A program made the translations under genes and the position numbers. A stretch of DNA of 6,501 nt from Galactobacter sp. (GTDB taxonomy: Bacteria > Actinomycetota > Actinomycetes > Actinomycetales > Micrococcaceae). Numbering within the stretch: position 1 is the stretch's first letter; each line of letters begins with the position of its first letter. Below, in pieces: positions 1-5,144 of the stretch. The stretch lies in assembly GCF_022712295.1 (NCBI RefSeq), contig NZ_JALAGT010000034.1, positions 1 to 6,501 of the forward strand. Direction: 5' to 3'. The notes under the pieces are model-generated. The model worked only from the letters and a program-made list of their open reading frames with translations. It was not told the origin of the DNA and did not search any database.

Positions 1-119
1 ACAGTGCATCACTGTGTCAACCCAGATCTCCGCATCCGCGAGATCACGCTGTTATGGTCGGAACACTTCGACACCGAAGGAGCCGAATAGGTATCGATTG
101 CAAGCACGGACAGTTGCAT
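1..119. other. Unassigned sequence beyond the broken umuC
   Basis: No gene is recognised here. Two short open stretches can be read. On the plus strand, positions 1-90 are open from the window edge and end in a TAG, with a last part reading LLWSEHFDTEGAE; this could be the tail of a gene entering from the left. On the minus strand, the stretch just before the left edge reads ADAEIWVDTVMHC without a stop. Neither matches a family I know, and they cannot both be coding. The sequence replaces what should be the middle of umuC, so it lies on the far side of a deletion or insertion junction near position 140. Confidence 0.3.
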
Positions 120-129
120 TCACTGCAAC
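113..129. repeat. Short hairpin beside the umuC break
   Basis: GTTGCA and TGCAAC form a perfect 6-bp inverted repeat around a 5-nt loop. It overlaps the stop codon of the truncated umuC frame and lies about 10 bases from the point where UmuC similarity ends. No T-run follows on either side, so a terminator is unlikely. It may be the remnant of a mobile-element end or recombination site, or chance. Confidence 0.3.
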
Positions 130-488
130 ATGCGAGGGTTCATCACGCGGGCGGACATGTCCCCATAGAGCTCGTAGTTGGAGCTGCGCGCTGCCAGGCG
201 GAATCGGTCTGCCGACGGCGCGAGCTTGAACCACGGCGTCCCGGTCGCGATACCGAGCGCCTTGGCCTCCTCCGACCGCGCCACCACGCAGCCGTCGTTG
301 TTGGAGAGCACCACGACCGGGCGATTGAGCAAAGTGGGGTCGAAGGCACGCTCGCAGGAGACATAGAAGTTGTTCACGTCCACCAGAGCGGTGCGTTCAC
401 GGCGCACTCCCGCCTCCGGATCCGCGGCTGGATCGCGGTGGACATGCTCCAGCTGCCAGTCCTCGGCGCGGCCCACCAGCTCAGACAT
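120..488 (-). pseudogene. umuC: Truncated UmuC, Y-family DNA polymerase V subunit (N-terminal fragment)
   Basis: UmuC is the catalytic subunit of error-prone translesion polymerase V. Only 122 codons remain of a protein that is normally about 420-430 residues. After a ~32-residue N-terminal lead comes the first palm motif (LVDVNNFYVSCE, Asp at about residue 37, first metal ligand). This is followed by the RPVVVLSNNDGCVVARS finger segment and by YGDMSARVM at about 108-116. Similarity then stops abruptly and six unrelated codons lead to a TGA. The SIDE motif with the second and third metal ligands, the thumb, the little-finger domain and the beta-clamp contacts are all missing, so the product cannot be a polymerase. 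The ATG at 486-488 was chosen because it is the only one of three clustered ATGs in this frame. It follows the umuD-like gene by 24 nt, as expected for a umuDC operon. Confidence 0.87.
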
Positions 489-521
489 CGTTGCCCTCAG
501 ACATGATCGGTCTCAGACATG
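480..521 (-). repeat. Three 16-bp-spaced copies of an overlapping start/stop motif between umuD and umuC
   Basis: On the minus strand the motif ATGTCTGAG occurs three times at an exact 16-nt period (plus-strand copies at 512-521, 496-505 and 480-489), with unrelated 6-nt spacers. The TGA inside the first copy is the stop of the umuD-like frame. Because 16 is not a multiple of three, each ATG opens a different frame. The first opens MSETDHV and stops at the TGA of copy two. The second opens MSEGNDV and stops at the TGA of copy three. The third opens umuC. The likely origin is tandem duplication of an original overlapping umuD-stop/umuC-start junction. An effect on translational coupling is inferred, not shown. 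Confidence 0.85.
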
Positions 522-1019
522 ATGCAGACACCTCGTCACGACGCCCCAGACCACAAGATCGGTGTCCGGACCCACGCGATGGGATCGCGTTGCGTCATCC
601 GTTGCCAACAGCACCTGGGTTCGGCCGAGATGCTCGCGTTGATACCAACGCCGCAAGGTGAGTTCGCCGTCCAGCACCACCACGACCACGCTTCGGTCCC
701 GGGGAGACAGCGCACGGTCCACGATGATCTCATCCCCGTTGGACATGCCGCCCGGAGCCATCGCGTCGCCGGAGACCCGCATGATGAAGGTGGAGGCGCG
801 GTCCCTGACCAGCAGCCGATTCAGATCCAAACCACCATGGAAGTAGTCCTGGGCCGGGGACGGGAAGCCCTGGGCCTGCGTCGGGGTACCGGTCCCTGCA
901 CCGCCTTCACCGACCGACCAGGCCGCTCCGTAGCGGTCGGGGCCCCCACCCGCGTCATGGCGATCGGCTCCCGGTGCGGCACGTCCGCCATGCGCATGGT
1001 CCGCCGATCGCGCTGCCAT
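513..1019 (-). CDS. umuD: UmuD-like S24 (LexA-fold) protein lacking the catalytic Ser and Lys
   Basis: UmuD is the partner of UmuC. In SOS-induced cells it removes its own N-terminus and UmuD'2 activates polymerase V. The family signature is clear: GFPSPAQDY at about 51-59, LDLNRLLVR, then RVSGDAMAPGG, NGDEIIVDR, LDGELTLRR and a C-terminal DLVVWGVVT. Two catalytic residues are changed. The SGDSM serine (E. coli Ser60) is Ala86 (GCG, 762-764), and the EFTVK lysine (E. coli Lys97) is Arg123 (CGG, 651-653). The cleavage site, Cys-Gly in E. coli, reads Gln-Gly at 50-51. The product should therefore not self-cleave. The first ~40 residues of this 168-residue frame are Gly/Ala/Asp-rich and low in third-position G/C, while the next frame (from ATG 997 or 991) looks more like coding, so a frameshift near 880-900 is suspected. 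The ATG at 1019 has GGGGTGAG about 6 nt upstream. It may be a pseudogene or a translated, non-cleavable UmuD. Confidence 0.75.
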   Translation of the reverse strand: MAARSADHAHGGRAAPGADRHDAGGGPDRYGAAWSVGEGGAGTGTPTQAQGFPSPAQDYFHGGLDLNRLLVRDRASTFIMRVSGDAMAPGGMSNGDEIIVDRALSPRDRSVVVVVLDGELTLRRWYQREHLGRTQVLLATDDATRSHRVGPDTDLVVWGVVTRCLHHV

Positions 1020-1068
1020 GCTCGCTCACCCCGCTCCGCTTCACTACGCTTCAGCCACCCAGTGGCCG

Positions 1069-1084
1069 TAGAACATTTCTGCTA
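1069..1084. promoter_or_regulatory. Degenerate LexA/SOS-box-like operator upstream of umuD
   Basis: The 16-mer TAGAACATTTCTGCTA has the 6-4-6 layout of the actinobacterial LexA site (core GAACnnnnGTTC). One half, TAGAAC, keeps the core GAAC. The other half, CTGCTA, matches the ideal dyad GTTCTA at four of six bases. It sits about 50 nt upstream of the umuD ATG and directly after the GH3 stop, which is where an SOS operator for umuDC should be. The call rests mainly on position; the match is weak and the site may be decayed along with the operon. Confidence 0.3.
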
Positions 1085-2353
1085 TCAGTCTAGGGCAGTG
1101 ACCTCCGATCGATGACGCAGCTTGCTCTCCACCACGGTGGCCGCTGCACGATCCAACGCCTTCTCCATGTCGGGATCGGACTCGGCCGCCTTCGCGATGC
1201 CTTCGGAGAGCTCCCGGACCTGGGACGGAGGCGCCCCACCCCCACACAGGAAGAGATCCCCACCTGCCTTGAAGAAACGTTGAGCCCTCTCGTGGAGCGG
1301 GATCGAACGAACCGCTCGCGCCGAGCACAGGTCATCGGAGATCACGGCACCATCGAAGCCGAGATCGTCCTTCAGCAACGCACTCAATACCGGTTCCGAG
1401 AAGGTCGCAGGGGCATCCGGATCCAGCCGAGGGTAGATCGCCGAGGACACCATGATCCACGGCGCACCGTCGTCGATCTGTTGCACGAACGGTTGCAGTT
1501 GGTCGCTGCCCTCGCCGGTCTCCGCGTCCGTCACGCCCGCAGTGGTGTCGGTGTTCTGATGCACCAACCCGAGCCCGGGGAAATGTTTGAGCACCGGAGC
1601 CACGCCGGCCTCCTGCATTCCCTTGGCGAAGGCCGCAGAGGATTGCGCCACCGCGTCCGGCGTCGATCCGTACTGACGGGAGAAATAGCCGATGGGCGGG
1701 TTGGCGGCCGCGGTACCTTCCGGGACCGTGTCCGCGATCGGGGCCAGATTCATGTTCACACCGGCCGCGGCCAGCTGTTGACCCCAGGTCCCGGCCTGGT
1801 CCCGCAACCGCTGCGTGGGCCATCCGCCCTGCGTCAGCGCGTTGGGCATCCGAGAGAAACCGTTCCCCGTCAGGGTCTGCACGCTGGCACCCTCCTGGTC
1901 CACGGCGATCCAGGGCGTGAGACCTGACGTCTCGATGGAGCCACGCACAGTGGCGGTGAGCCGGCGGATCTCCTCCACCCCGGCCGCACTTCGCCCGGAC
2001 AGGAACACGTTGCCGATCTCCAAGGATCCGAGTTGCCTGGCCCGATCCTGTACGCCCGGTTGCCCCAGTCCCACGGGGACGTCGGCCATGATGACCTGAC
2101 CGGCCTTCTGCTTCGTGGTCATCTTCTGCACCCGACGCTCGGCCTCGTCCCGCTCCGACGCCGCAGTGCCCGACGGTTCCTCGGCGCCTTGGGTGCCCGG
2201 ACTCGCCTCGGGAGCCGAGGGGGCCGCGGAGCCGGGACCCGCCGTTGAACCCTGGGAACAGGCCGCCAAGGCGGCCACCGACACGGCCGCCAGGCCGAGC
2301 ACGGCAGGCAGCAGAGACCGCCAGCATCGAACACCACGTCGTTTCCGGACCAT
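1085..2353 (-). CDS. Glycoside hydrolase family 3 lipoprotein (NagZ/LpqI-like beta-N-acetylglucosaminidase)
   Basis: GH3 enzymes of this branch remove N-acetylglucosamine from peptidoglycan fragments, here probably at the outer face of the membrane. The 422-residue product begins with a basic MVRKRRG segment and a hydrophobic stretch ending in the lipobox LAAC (Cys32). A Ser/Pro/Gly/Glu-rich tether of ~40 residues precedes the TIM-barrel domain. DQEG lies at 152-155, KHFPG at 256-260, and the nucleophile motif VISDDL carries Asp340. The loop after KHFPG reads LGLVHQNTD, where NagZ has HGD..DSH, so the usual Asp-His acid/base dyad is absent. Start choice: the open frame reaches ATG 2452, but that would overlap the divergent HAD gene and put 33 residues before the signal peptide. 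ATG 2353 places the signal correctly. No Shine-Dalgarno sequence precedes it, but TAGCAT lies 8 nt upstream, suggesting a near-leaderless transcript. Substrate is inferred from the family. Confidence 0.92.
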   Translation of the reverse strand: MVRKRRGVRCWRSLLPAVLGLAAVSVAALAACSQGSTAGPGSAAPSAPEASPGTQGAEEPSGTAASERDEAERRVQKMTTKQKAGQVIMADVPVGLGQPGVQDRARQLGSLEIGNVFLSGRSAAGVEEIRRLTATVRGSIETSGLTPWIAVDQEGASVQTLTGNGFSRMPNALTQGGWPTQRLRDQAGTWGQQLAAAGVNMNLAPIADTVPEGTAAANPPIGYFSRQYGSTPDAVAQSSAAFAKGMQEAGVAPVLKHFPGLGLVHQNTDTTAGVTDAETGEGSDQLQPFVQQIDDGAPWIMVSSAIYPRLDPDAPATFSEPVLSALLKDDLGFDGAVISDDLCSARAVRSIPLHERAQRFFKAGGDLFLCGGGAPPSQVRELSEGIAKAAESDPDMEKALDRAAATVVESKLRHRSEVTALD

Positions 2354-2450
2354 GTGGATCGATGCTACGTGGCCGGCCTGGGTGGGCGCTGCACGGGTTG
2401 GCCGTAGACTCGAAACCGTTCCCGCCCTCGTCATCGTAGGAGCCGTACTC
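2354..2450. promoter_or_regulatory. Divergent promoter region between the GH3 and HAD genes
   Basis: This 97-bp gap separates the two divergent starts and must hold both promoters unless they lie inside genes. For GH3 (minus), TAGCAT (complement of 2362-2367) fits an actinobacterial TAnnnT -10 box and would start transcription at or within a few bases of the ATG. For HAD (plus), TAGACT at 2405-2410 is a candidate -10, and TAGGAG at 2437-2442 is a good ribosome binding site 8 nt before the ATG. No convincing -35 element or operator palindrome is visible for either. Confidence 0.35.
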
Positions 2451-3161
2451 ATGCCATCGACGCTTCATTCCGGATCCCGGCTGCCCCGCGCAGTGCTCTG
2501 GGACCTCGACGGAACCCTCGTGGACTCCGAGCCGCTCTGGATGGACGCCGAATCCAGGATCATGGAGGATCACGGCCTGCCGTGGACTCATGAAGACGCC
2601 ATGCTGATGGTCGGCAATGCCCTTCCGGATTCCGCGGAGCTGCTGCGCTCCCGCGGGCTGCGACTATCGGTACGACAGATCATCGACACCCTCATCGGGG
2701 ACGTGGTTGCGCGTATGGCCACCGAGATCTCCTGGCGTCCGGGGGCCAAGGACCTCCTGCGGGCGCTGCACGAGGCCGGAGTCCCGCAGGCGCTCGTGAC
2801 CATGAGCGAGATGCCCATGGCCGATGCGGTGGTGGAGAACCTGGGCTTCGATCCGTTCAGCATTCGCGTGACCGGCGAGCGAGTGGAGAAGGGCAAACCC
2901 GACCCCGAGCCGTACCTGATGGGGTTGGCGCTACTGGATTCAGCGCACGGAACCCCCGAGGCACCGATAGATGCGGCGCACTCCGTGGCGCTCGAGGACT
3001 CGATCCCCGGAACCACGTCATCGCTGACGGCCGGGTTGAGAACCGTGGGCATCCCCTTGCATGTGCCCGTCCCGGAGCGGGATGGCCTGCACCTGGTCCG
3101 TGACCTCACCGTGGTGACGCCGGAATTCCTGGGTTCCCTCATCGAGGGCCCGGCCGCCTGA
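2451..3161 (+). CDS. HAD-superfamily hydrolase, beta-phosphoglucomutase/phosphatase-like
   Basis: A cytoplasmic phosphotransfer enzyme acting on a small phosphorylated compound; the substrate cannot be read from the sequence. All four HAD motifs are present in the 236-residue product. Motif I is DLDGTLVDSEP with nucleophile Asp18 and Asp20. Motif II is LVTMS with Thr117. The motif III lysine is Lys149 in KGKPDPEPY. Motif IV is LEDSIPG with Glu182 and Asp183. The helical cap (about 29-95) between motifs I and II makes it a subclass I HAD of the beta-phosphoglucomutase/DOG-phosphatase type. The open frame extends upstream to 2115 antisense to the GH3 gene, but ATG 2451 is preceded by TAGGAG at 8-nt spacing and starts just before motif I. 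It is divergent from GH3 and convergent with the dehydrogenase, so it is probably monocistronic. Confidence 0.92.
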   Translation: MPSTLHSGSRLPRAVLWDLDGTLVDSEPLWMDAESRIMEDHGLPWTHEDAMLMVGNALPDSAELLRSRGLRLSVRQIIDTLIGDVVARMATEISWRPGAKDLLRALHEAGVPQALVTMSEMPMADAVVENLGFDPFSIRVTGERVEKGKPDPEPYLMGLALLDSAHGTPEAPIDAAHSVALEDSIPGTTSSLTAGLRTVGIPLHVPVPERDGLHLVRDLTVVTPEFLGSLIEGPAA

Positions 3162-3182
3162 CCGGGGCCGGCCGGCGCCAAC

Positions 3183-3227
3183 CGGTTGACTTGGGCACGG
3201 TTGATTTCGGCGCGGTTTACTTGGGCG
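3183..3227 (-). repeat. Three degenerate 15-bp tandem repeats across the dehydrogenase stop codon
   Basis: Three adjacent 15-bp units begin at 3183, 3198 and 3213: CGGTTGACTTGGGCA, CGGTTGATTTCGGCG and CGGTTTACTTGGGCG. Read on the minus strand in the dehydrogenase frame, the unit codes (A/V)PK-S-T. The gene's own end, APK-stop (TAA), is the first unit reached, and the two downstream units have TCA (Ser) where the stop stands. It looks like tandem duplication of the gene's 3' end in which a stop became Ser, or the reverse. The rest of the HAD/dehydrogenase gap (3162-3182) is GC-rich, with a GGCCGGCC palindrome but no clear terminator. Confidence 0.8.
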
Positions 3228-3978
3228 CCATCCTGATGGCGCCGTCCAGCCTCACCACTTCACCGTTGAGCATCGGGTTGTCCAGGATCGCCAGGACGAA
3301 GTTGGCGTACTCGTCGGGACGACCGAGCCGAGACGGGTGCGGCACCTGCGCGCCCAAGGATTCACGCGCGGCCTCCGGCAGGGACGCCATCATGGGCGTC
3401 TCGAAGGTGCCTGGCGCGATGGTGACCACACGGATCAGGTGACGAGCCAGCTCTCGCGCCGCGGGGAGGGTGACCGCCGCAACCCCGCCCTTGGATGCGG
3501 CGTAGGCGATCTGGCCGATCTGCCCGTCGAACGCCGCGACCGATGCGGTGTTGATGATGACTCCGCGTTCCTCACCGTCCGCATCCACCCGTTGCATGGC
3601 CTCCGCGGCCTTGGCCATGACGTTCACCGTGCCGCCGAGGTTGATACCGACCACCCGCATGAACTGCTCAAGCGGGAGTGCGCCATCGCGGCCCACGAGC
3701 TTGCCAGGCGTCCCCACGCCCGCACAGTTCACGCAGATCCTGAGGTCCCCCGCGGCCGCCGCTGTATCCACGGCGGCCTGCACGGCGGCCTCGTCCCGAA
3801 CATCAGTGGGGATCAGGTGGGCACGCTTACCCAGGGTGGCGACCATGTCCCGCGCCCGATCGGAGTCGAGGTCGAGGACGAAGACCTCGGCCCCGCGTTC
3901 CACGAGGGCCGTGACGGTTGCCAGGCCGAGCCCGGAGGCTCCGCCCGTGACGATGGCGATGGAGTTCTCGATACGCAT
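3217..3978 (-). CDS. Short-chain dehydrogenase, 3-hydroxyacyl-CoA dehydrogenase type II (HSD10-like)
   Basis: A cytoplasmic NAD-dependent oxidoreductase of the classical SDR family, closest by motif to type II 3-hydroxyacyl-CoA / 2-methyl-3-hydroxybutyryl-CoA dehydrogenases of fatty-acid and isoleucine breakdown. In the 253-residue product, the cofactor loop TGGASGLG is at 11-18. Asp36 at the end of the second strand predicts NAD rather than NADP. NCAG is at 84-87 and Asn113 is in place. The catalytic Ser146, Tyr159 and Lys163 (YAASK) are all present. The C-terminal segment NGEVVRLDGAIRMAPK is highly typical of HSD10 proteins and supports the stop position. AGGGTGGG shortly before the ATG serves as ribosome binding site. 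The rpf terminator lies ~30 bp upstream, so the gene probably has its own promoter in the short 3979-4009 gap or relies on readthrough. No other beta-oxidation gene is in view, so the substrate is inferred. Confidence 0.94.
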   Translation of the reverse strand: MRIENSIAIVTGGASGLGLATVTALVERGAEVFVLDLDSDRARDMVATLGKRAHLIPTDVRDEAAVQAAVDTAAAAGDLRICVNCAGVGTPGKLVGRDGALPLEQFMRVVGINLGGTVNVMAKAAEAMQRVDADGEERGVIINTASVAAFDGQIGQIAYAASKGGVAAVTLPAARELARHLIRVVTIAPGTFETPMMASLPEAARESLGAQVPHPSRLGRPDEYANFVLAILDNPMLNGEVVRLDGAIRMAPK

Positions 3979-4009
3979 GGACCCACCCTAGCTGCGCGAC
4001 CGGACAAAG

Positions 4010-4057
4010 CAGCGGCCCCTGGTCAACCTCCTCACGGAGGTTGACCAGGGGCCGCTG
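4010..4057 (-). terminator. Perfect 22-bp stem-loop, terminator of rpf
   Basis: Positions 4010-4031 and 4036-4057 are exact reverse complements (CAGCGGCCCCTGG... against ...CCAGGGGCCGCTG), enclosing a 4-nt loop, TCAC. On the minus strand it starts 39 nt after the rpf stop and is followed by GCTTTGTC, a short T-containing tail. This is consistent with an intrinsic terminator of the T-poor kind common in actinobacteria. It also separates rpf from the dehydrogenase gene downstream. Confidence 0.85.
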
Positions 4058-4096
4058 AAAGATGCCTCAGCGCTCAAGCGCTGCAACACCTCGGGT

Positions 4097-4813
4097 TCAC
4101 TTGGCGGGAAGCTCCAGCTTCTGGCCCACCAGGATCAGGTCGGGGTTGGAGACCTCGTCGGCGTTGACCGAGTACAGGTCGATCCAGTTGGAGACCTTGT
4201 TGTTCTGCGCGATCTTGGCCAGGGTGTCGCCCGACTTCACGGTGACGAACTTGCCGGAGCCCTTGGCGTCGGTCTTCTGCACCGCGGGGGCAGCGGCAGG
4301 AGCCACGTGCTTGGCGGCGGACTGCTGCTGCACAGGAGCCTGCTGGACCGGAGCCTGCTGCACGGTGCGCTGCTGCTGGACCGGGGTCTGCTGAGCGGTG
4401 CGCTGCACCTTCTGGGTGGTGTAGTTGGTGGTGGCCTTCTTCTGGACCGGAGCCTGCTTGACGGTTGCCGAGGAGCCGCCGCGAGCGCCACAGGTGGGCC
4501 ATGCGCCCATGCCCTGGGTGCGCTTCACGCTCTCTGCAACGCGGATCTGCTCAGCCTTGGAGGCATTGTGAGCGGAGCCCTTGCCGCCGTTGGCGGCCCA
4601 GGTGCTCTGCGTGAACTGCAGGCCACCGGAGTAGCCGTTGCCGGTGTTGATGGACCAGTTTCCACCGGACTCGCACTGAGCGACGGCGTCCCAGTTGGTG
4701 GAGGGTGCGGGTGCTGCGCTAGCGGGAGCTGCGGCGAGGGCGCTACCAGCGGCCAGTGCGAGGACTGCGGTGCCGCCGGCGAGGCCGGTGCGGCGAAGCT
4801 TGGTGTTCTTCAT
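4097..4813 (-). CDS. rpf: Resuscitation-promoting factor: secreted Rpf transglycosylase with LysM domain
   Basis: Rpf proteins are secreted lytic transglycosylases that cut peptidoglycan and promote regrowth of dormant actinobacterial cells. The 238-residue product has a signal peptide (MKNTKLRRTGLAGG, then a hydrophobic core) with cleavage expected after ASA at about residue 33. The Rpf domain spans about 39-109 and includes NWDAVAQCESGGNW with catalytic Glu48, INTGNGYSGGLQF, and GAWPTCG. Cys47 and Cys108 are placed for the conserved disulfide. A linker (about 114-185) rich in Gln, Pro and Val with repeated QAPVQ-type units follows. A C-terminal LysM (about 188-238, VKSGDTLAKIAQ...VGQKLELP) anchors it to cell wall. 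The order matches M. luteus Rpf. ATG 4813 was chosen over 4864 because it starts the signal peptide directly and has GGAGAA 11 nt upstream. The gene is flanked by strong hairpins on both sides and is probably monocistronic. Confidence 0.96.
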   Translation of the reverse strand: MKNTKLRRTGLAGGTAVLALAAGSALAAAPASAAPAPSTNWDAVAQCESGGNWSINTGNGYSGGLQFTQSTWAANGGKGSAHNASKAEQIRVAESVKRTQGMGAWPTCGARGGSSATVKQAPVQKKATTNYTTQKVQRTAQQTPVQQQRTVQQAPVQQAPVQQQSAAKHVAPAAAPAVQKTDAKGSGKFVTVKSGDTLAKIAQNNKVSNWIDLYSVNADEVSNPDLILVGQKLELPAK

Positions 4814-4890
4814 GATGGTCAACGTTCTCCATGCGTCGCCTCCAGCACGTGGCTGCCCGTTCATACGCGATCATCGAGGATCCGTGGGTA

Positions 4891-4968
4891 GAGGACGAAA
4901 CGCGAACGGGATGAGGCCGATCGTCCTCGTGTTCCGACTCGTCCCGACTTTTGGCCGTTCGGGAGTCG
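4891..4968 (-). promoter_or_regulatory. Structured 5' leader of rpf (two hairpins)
   Basis: The 331-nt stretch between rpf and the monooxygenase gene (4814-5144) has no open frame that looks coding. Within it, GAGGACGA at 4891-4898 and TCGTCCTC at 4921-4928 form an 8-bp stem with a 22-nt loop. Positions 4935-4968 form a second stem of 5+5 bp (CGACT/AGTCG and CCCGA/TCGGG) with a 3-nt bulge and an 11-nt loop. A further copy of the GACTC word at 4981-4985 could pair with 4964-4968 in competition with the second stem. The ydaO-type c-di-AMP riboswitch, known upstream of some actinobacterial rpf genes, was looked for; its GGGGGAA and GGGGUGAAUC core motifs are absent. A regulatory role is inferred. 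Confidence 0.4.
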
Positions 4969-4989
4969 TTATCGAAACGTGACTCAACG

Positions 4990-5019
4990 ACGGTAACGAA
5001 ATGATCACGACTCTGGCAA
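4990..5019 (-). promoter_or_regulatory. Candidate rpf promoter
   Basis: On the minus strand TTGCCA (complement of 5014-5019; five of six bases of TTGACA) is followed after 18 bp by TACCGT (complement of 4990-4995), which fits TAnnnT. Transcription would start near 4983 and give a leader of about 170 nt including both hairpins. An alternative is TTACCG (4991-4996) with GATAAC (4968-4973) at 17-bp spacing, but a start from it would cut into the second hairpin. Confidence 0.33.
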
Positions 5020-5066
5020 CCCTTGGGTTTCGACATCGGTATCAGTTCATGCCGACCACGTCACAG

Positions 5067-5112
5067 TCCGAGGAGGCGGATCCCCGGAATTCCGGGGATC
5101 CGCCTCCTCGGA
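5067..5112 (-). terminator. 46-bp perfect palindrome, probable terminator of the monooxygenase gene
   Basis: The sequence from 5067 to 5112 is identical to its own reverse complement, centred on GAATTC between 5089 and 5090. The 23-base arms carry CCGAGGAGG, GGATCC and CCGG. As RNA it forms a ~21-bp stem closed by AAUU. On the minus strand it begins 32 nt after the monooxygenase stop, a typical terminator position, but no T-run follows in either direction. It would also insulate the rpf promoter, about 50 bp away. It may act as a T-less terminator, as an RNA 3'-end stabiliser, or as a DNA cruciform. Confidence 0.75.
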
Positions 5113-5144
5113 TCGTCTCCTGTGAGAGTGCTAAGTATGCTTCG

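Noticed and set aside
1053..1065. Hairpin GCCACCCAGTGGC after the GH3 gene as a terminator
   Set aside because: The stem has only 5 bp with a 3-nt loop and no T-run, which is too weak to call.
2115..2450. Upstream extension of the HAD frame
   Set aside because: It is antisense to the GH3 signal peptide and tether region. ATG 2451 has a good ribosome binding site and directly precedes the HAD motif I.
1332..2591. 419-codon open frame on the minus strand overlapping GH3
   Set aside because: Its Gly/Arg/His-rich composition and lack of domains mark it as a shadow frame of the GH3 gene in GC-rich DNA.
4324..4395. Repetitive CTGCTG-type DNA as a separate repeat element
   Set aside because: It is explained by the Q/P/V-rich linker codons of rpf and is not an independent element.
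4307..4891. 194-codon plus-strand frame opposite rpf
   Set aside because: It is rich in Leu and Gly because it mirrors the Gln/Pro/Val repeat linker. The minus frame has complete Rpf and LysM domains.
4814..5040. ydaO-type c-di-AMP riboswitch upstream of rpf
   Set aside because: It is expected for some actinobacterial rpf genes, but the conserved GGGGGAA and GGGGUGAAUC core motifs are absent on the minus strand.
5079..5100. Cloning-vector linker (BamHI-EcoRI-BamHI pattern)
   Set aside because: The inner bases resemble a plasmid polylinker, but symmetry continues well beyond the sites into GC-rich native-looking sequence, and both flanks are ordinary genes. A natural palindrome is the simpler reading.
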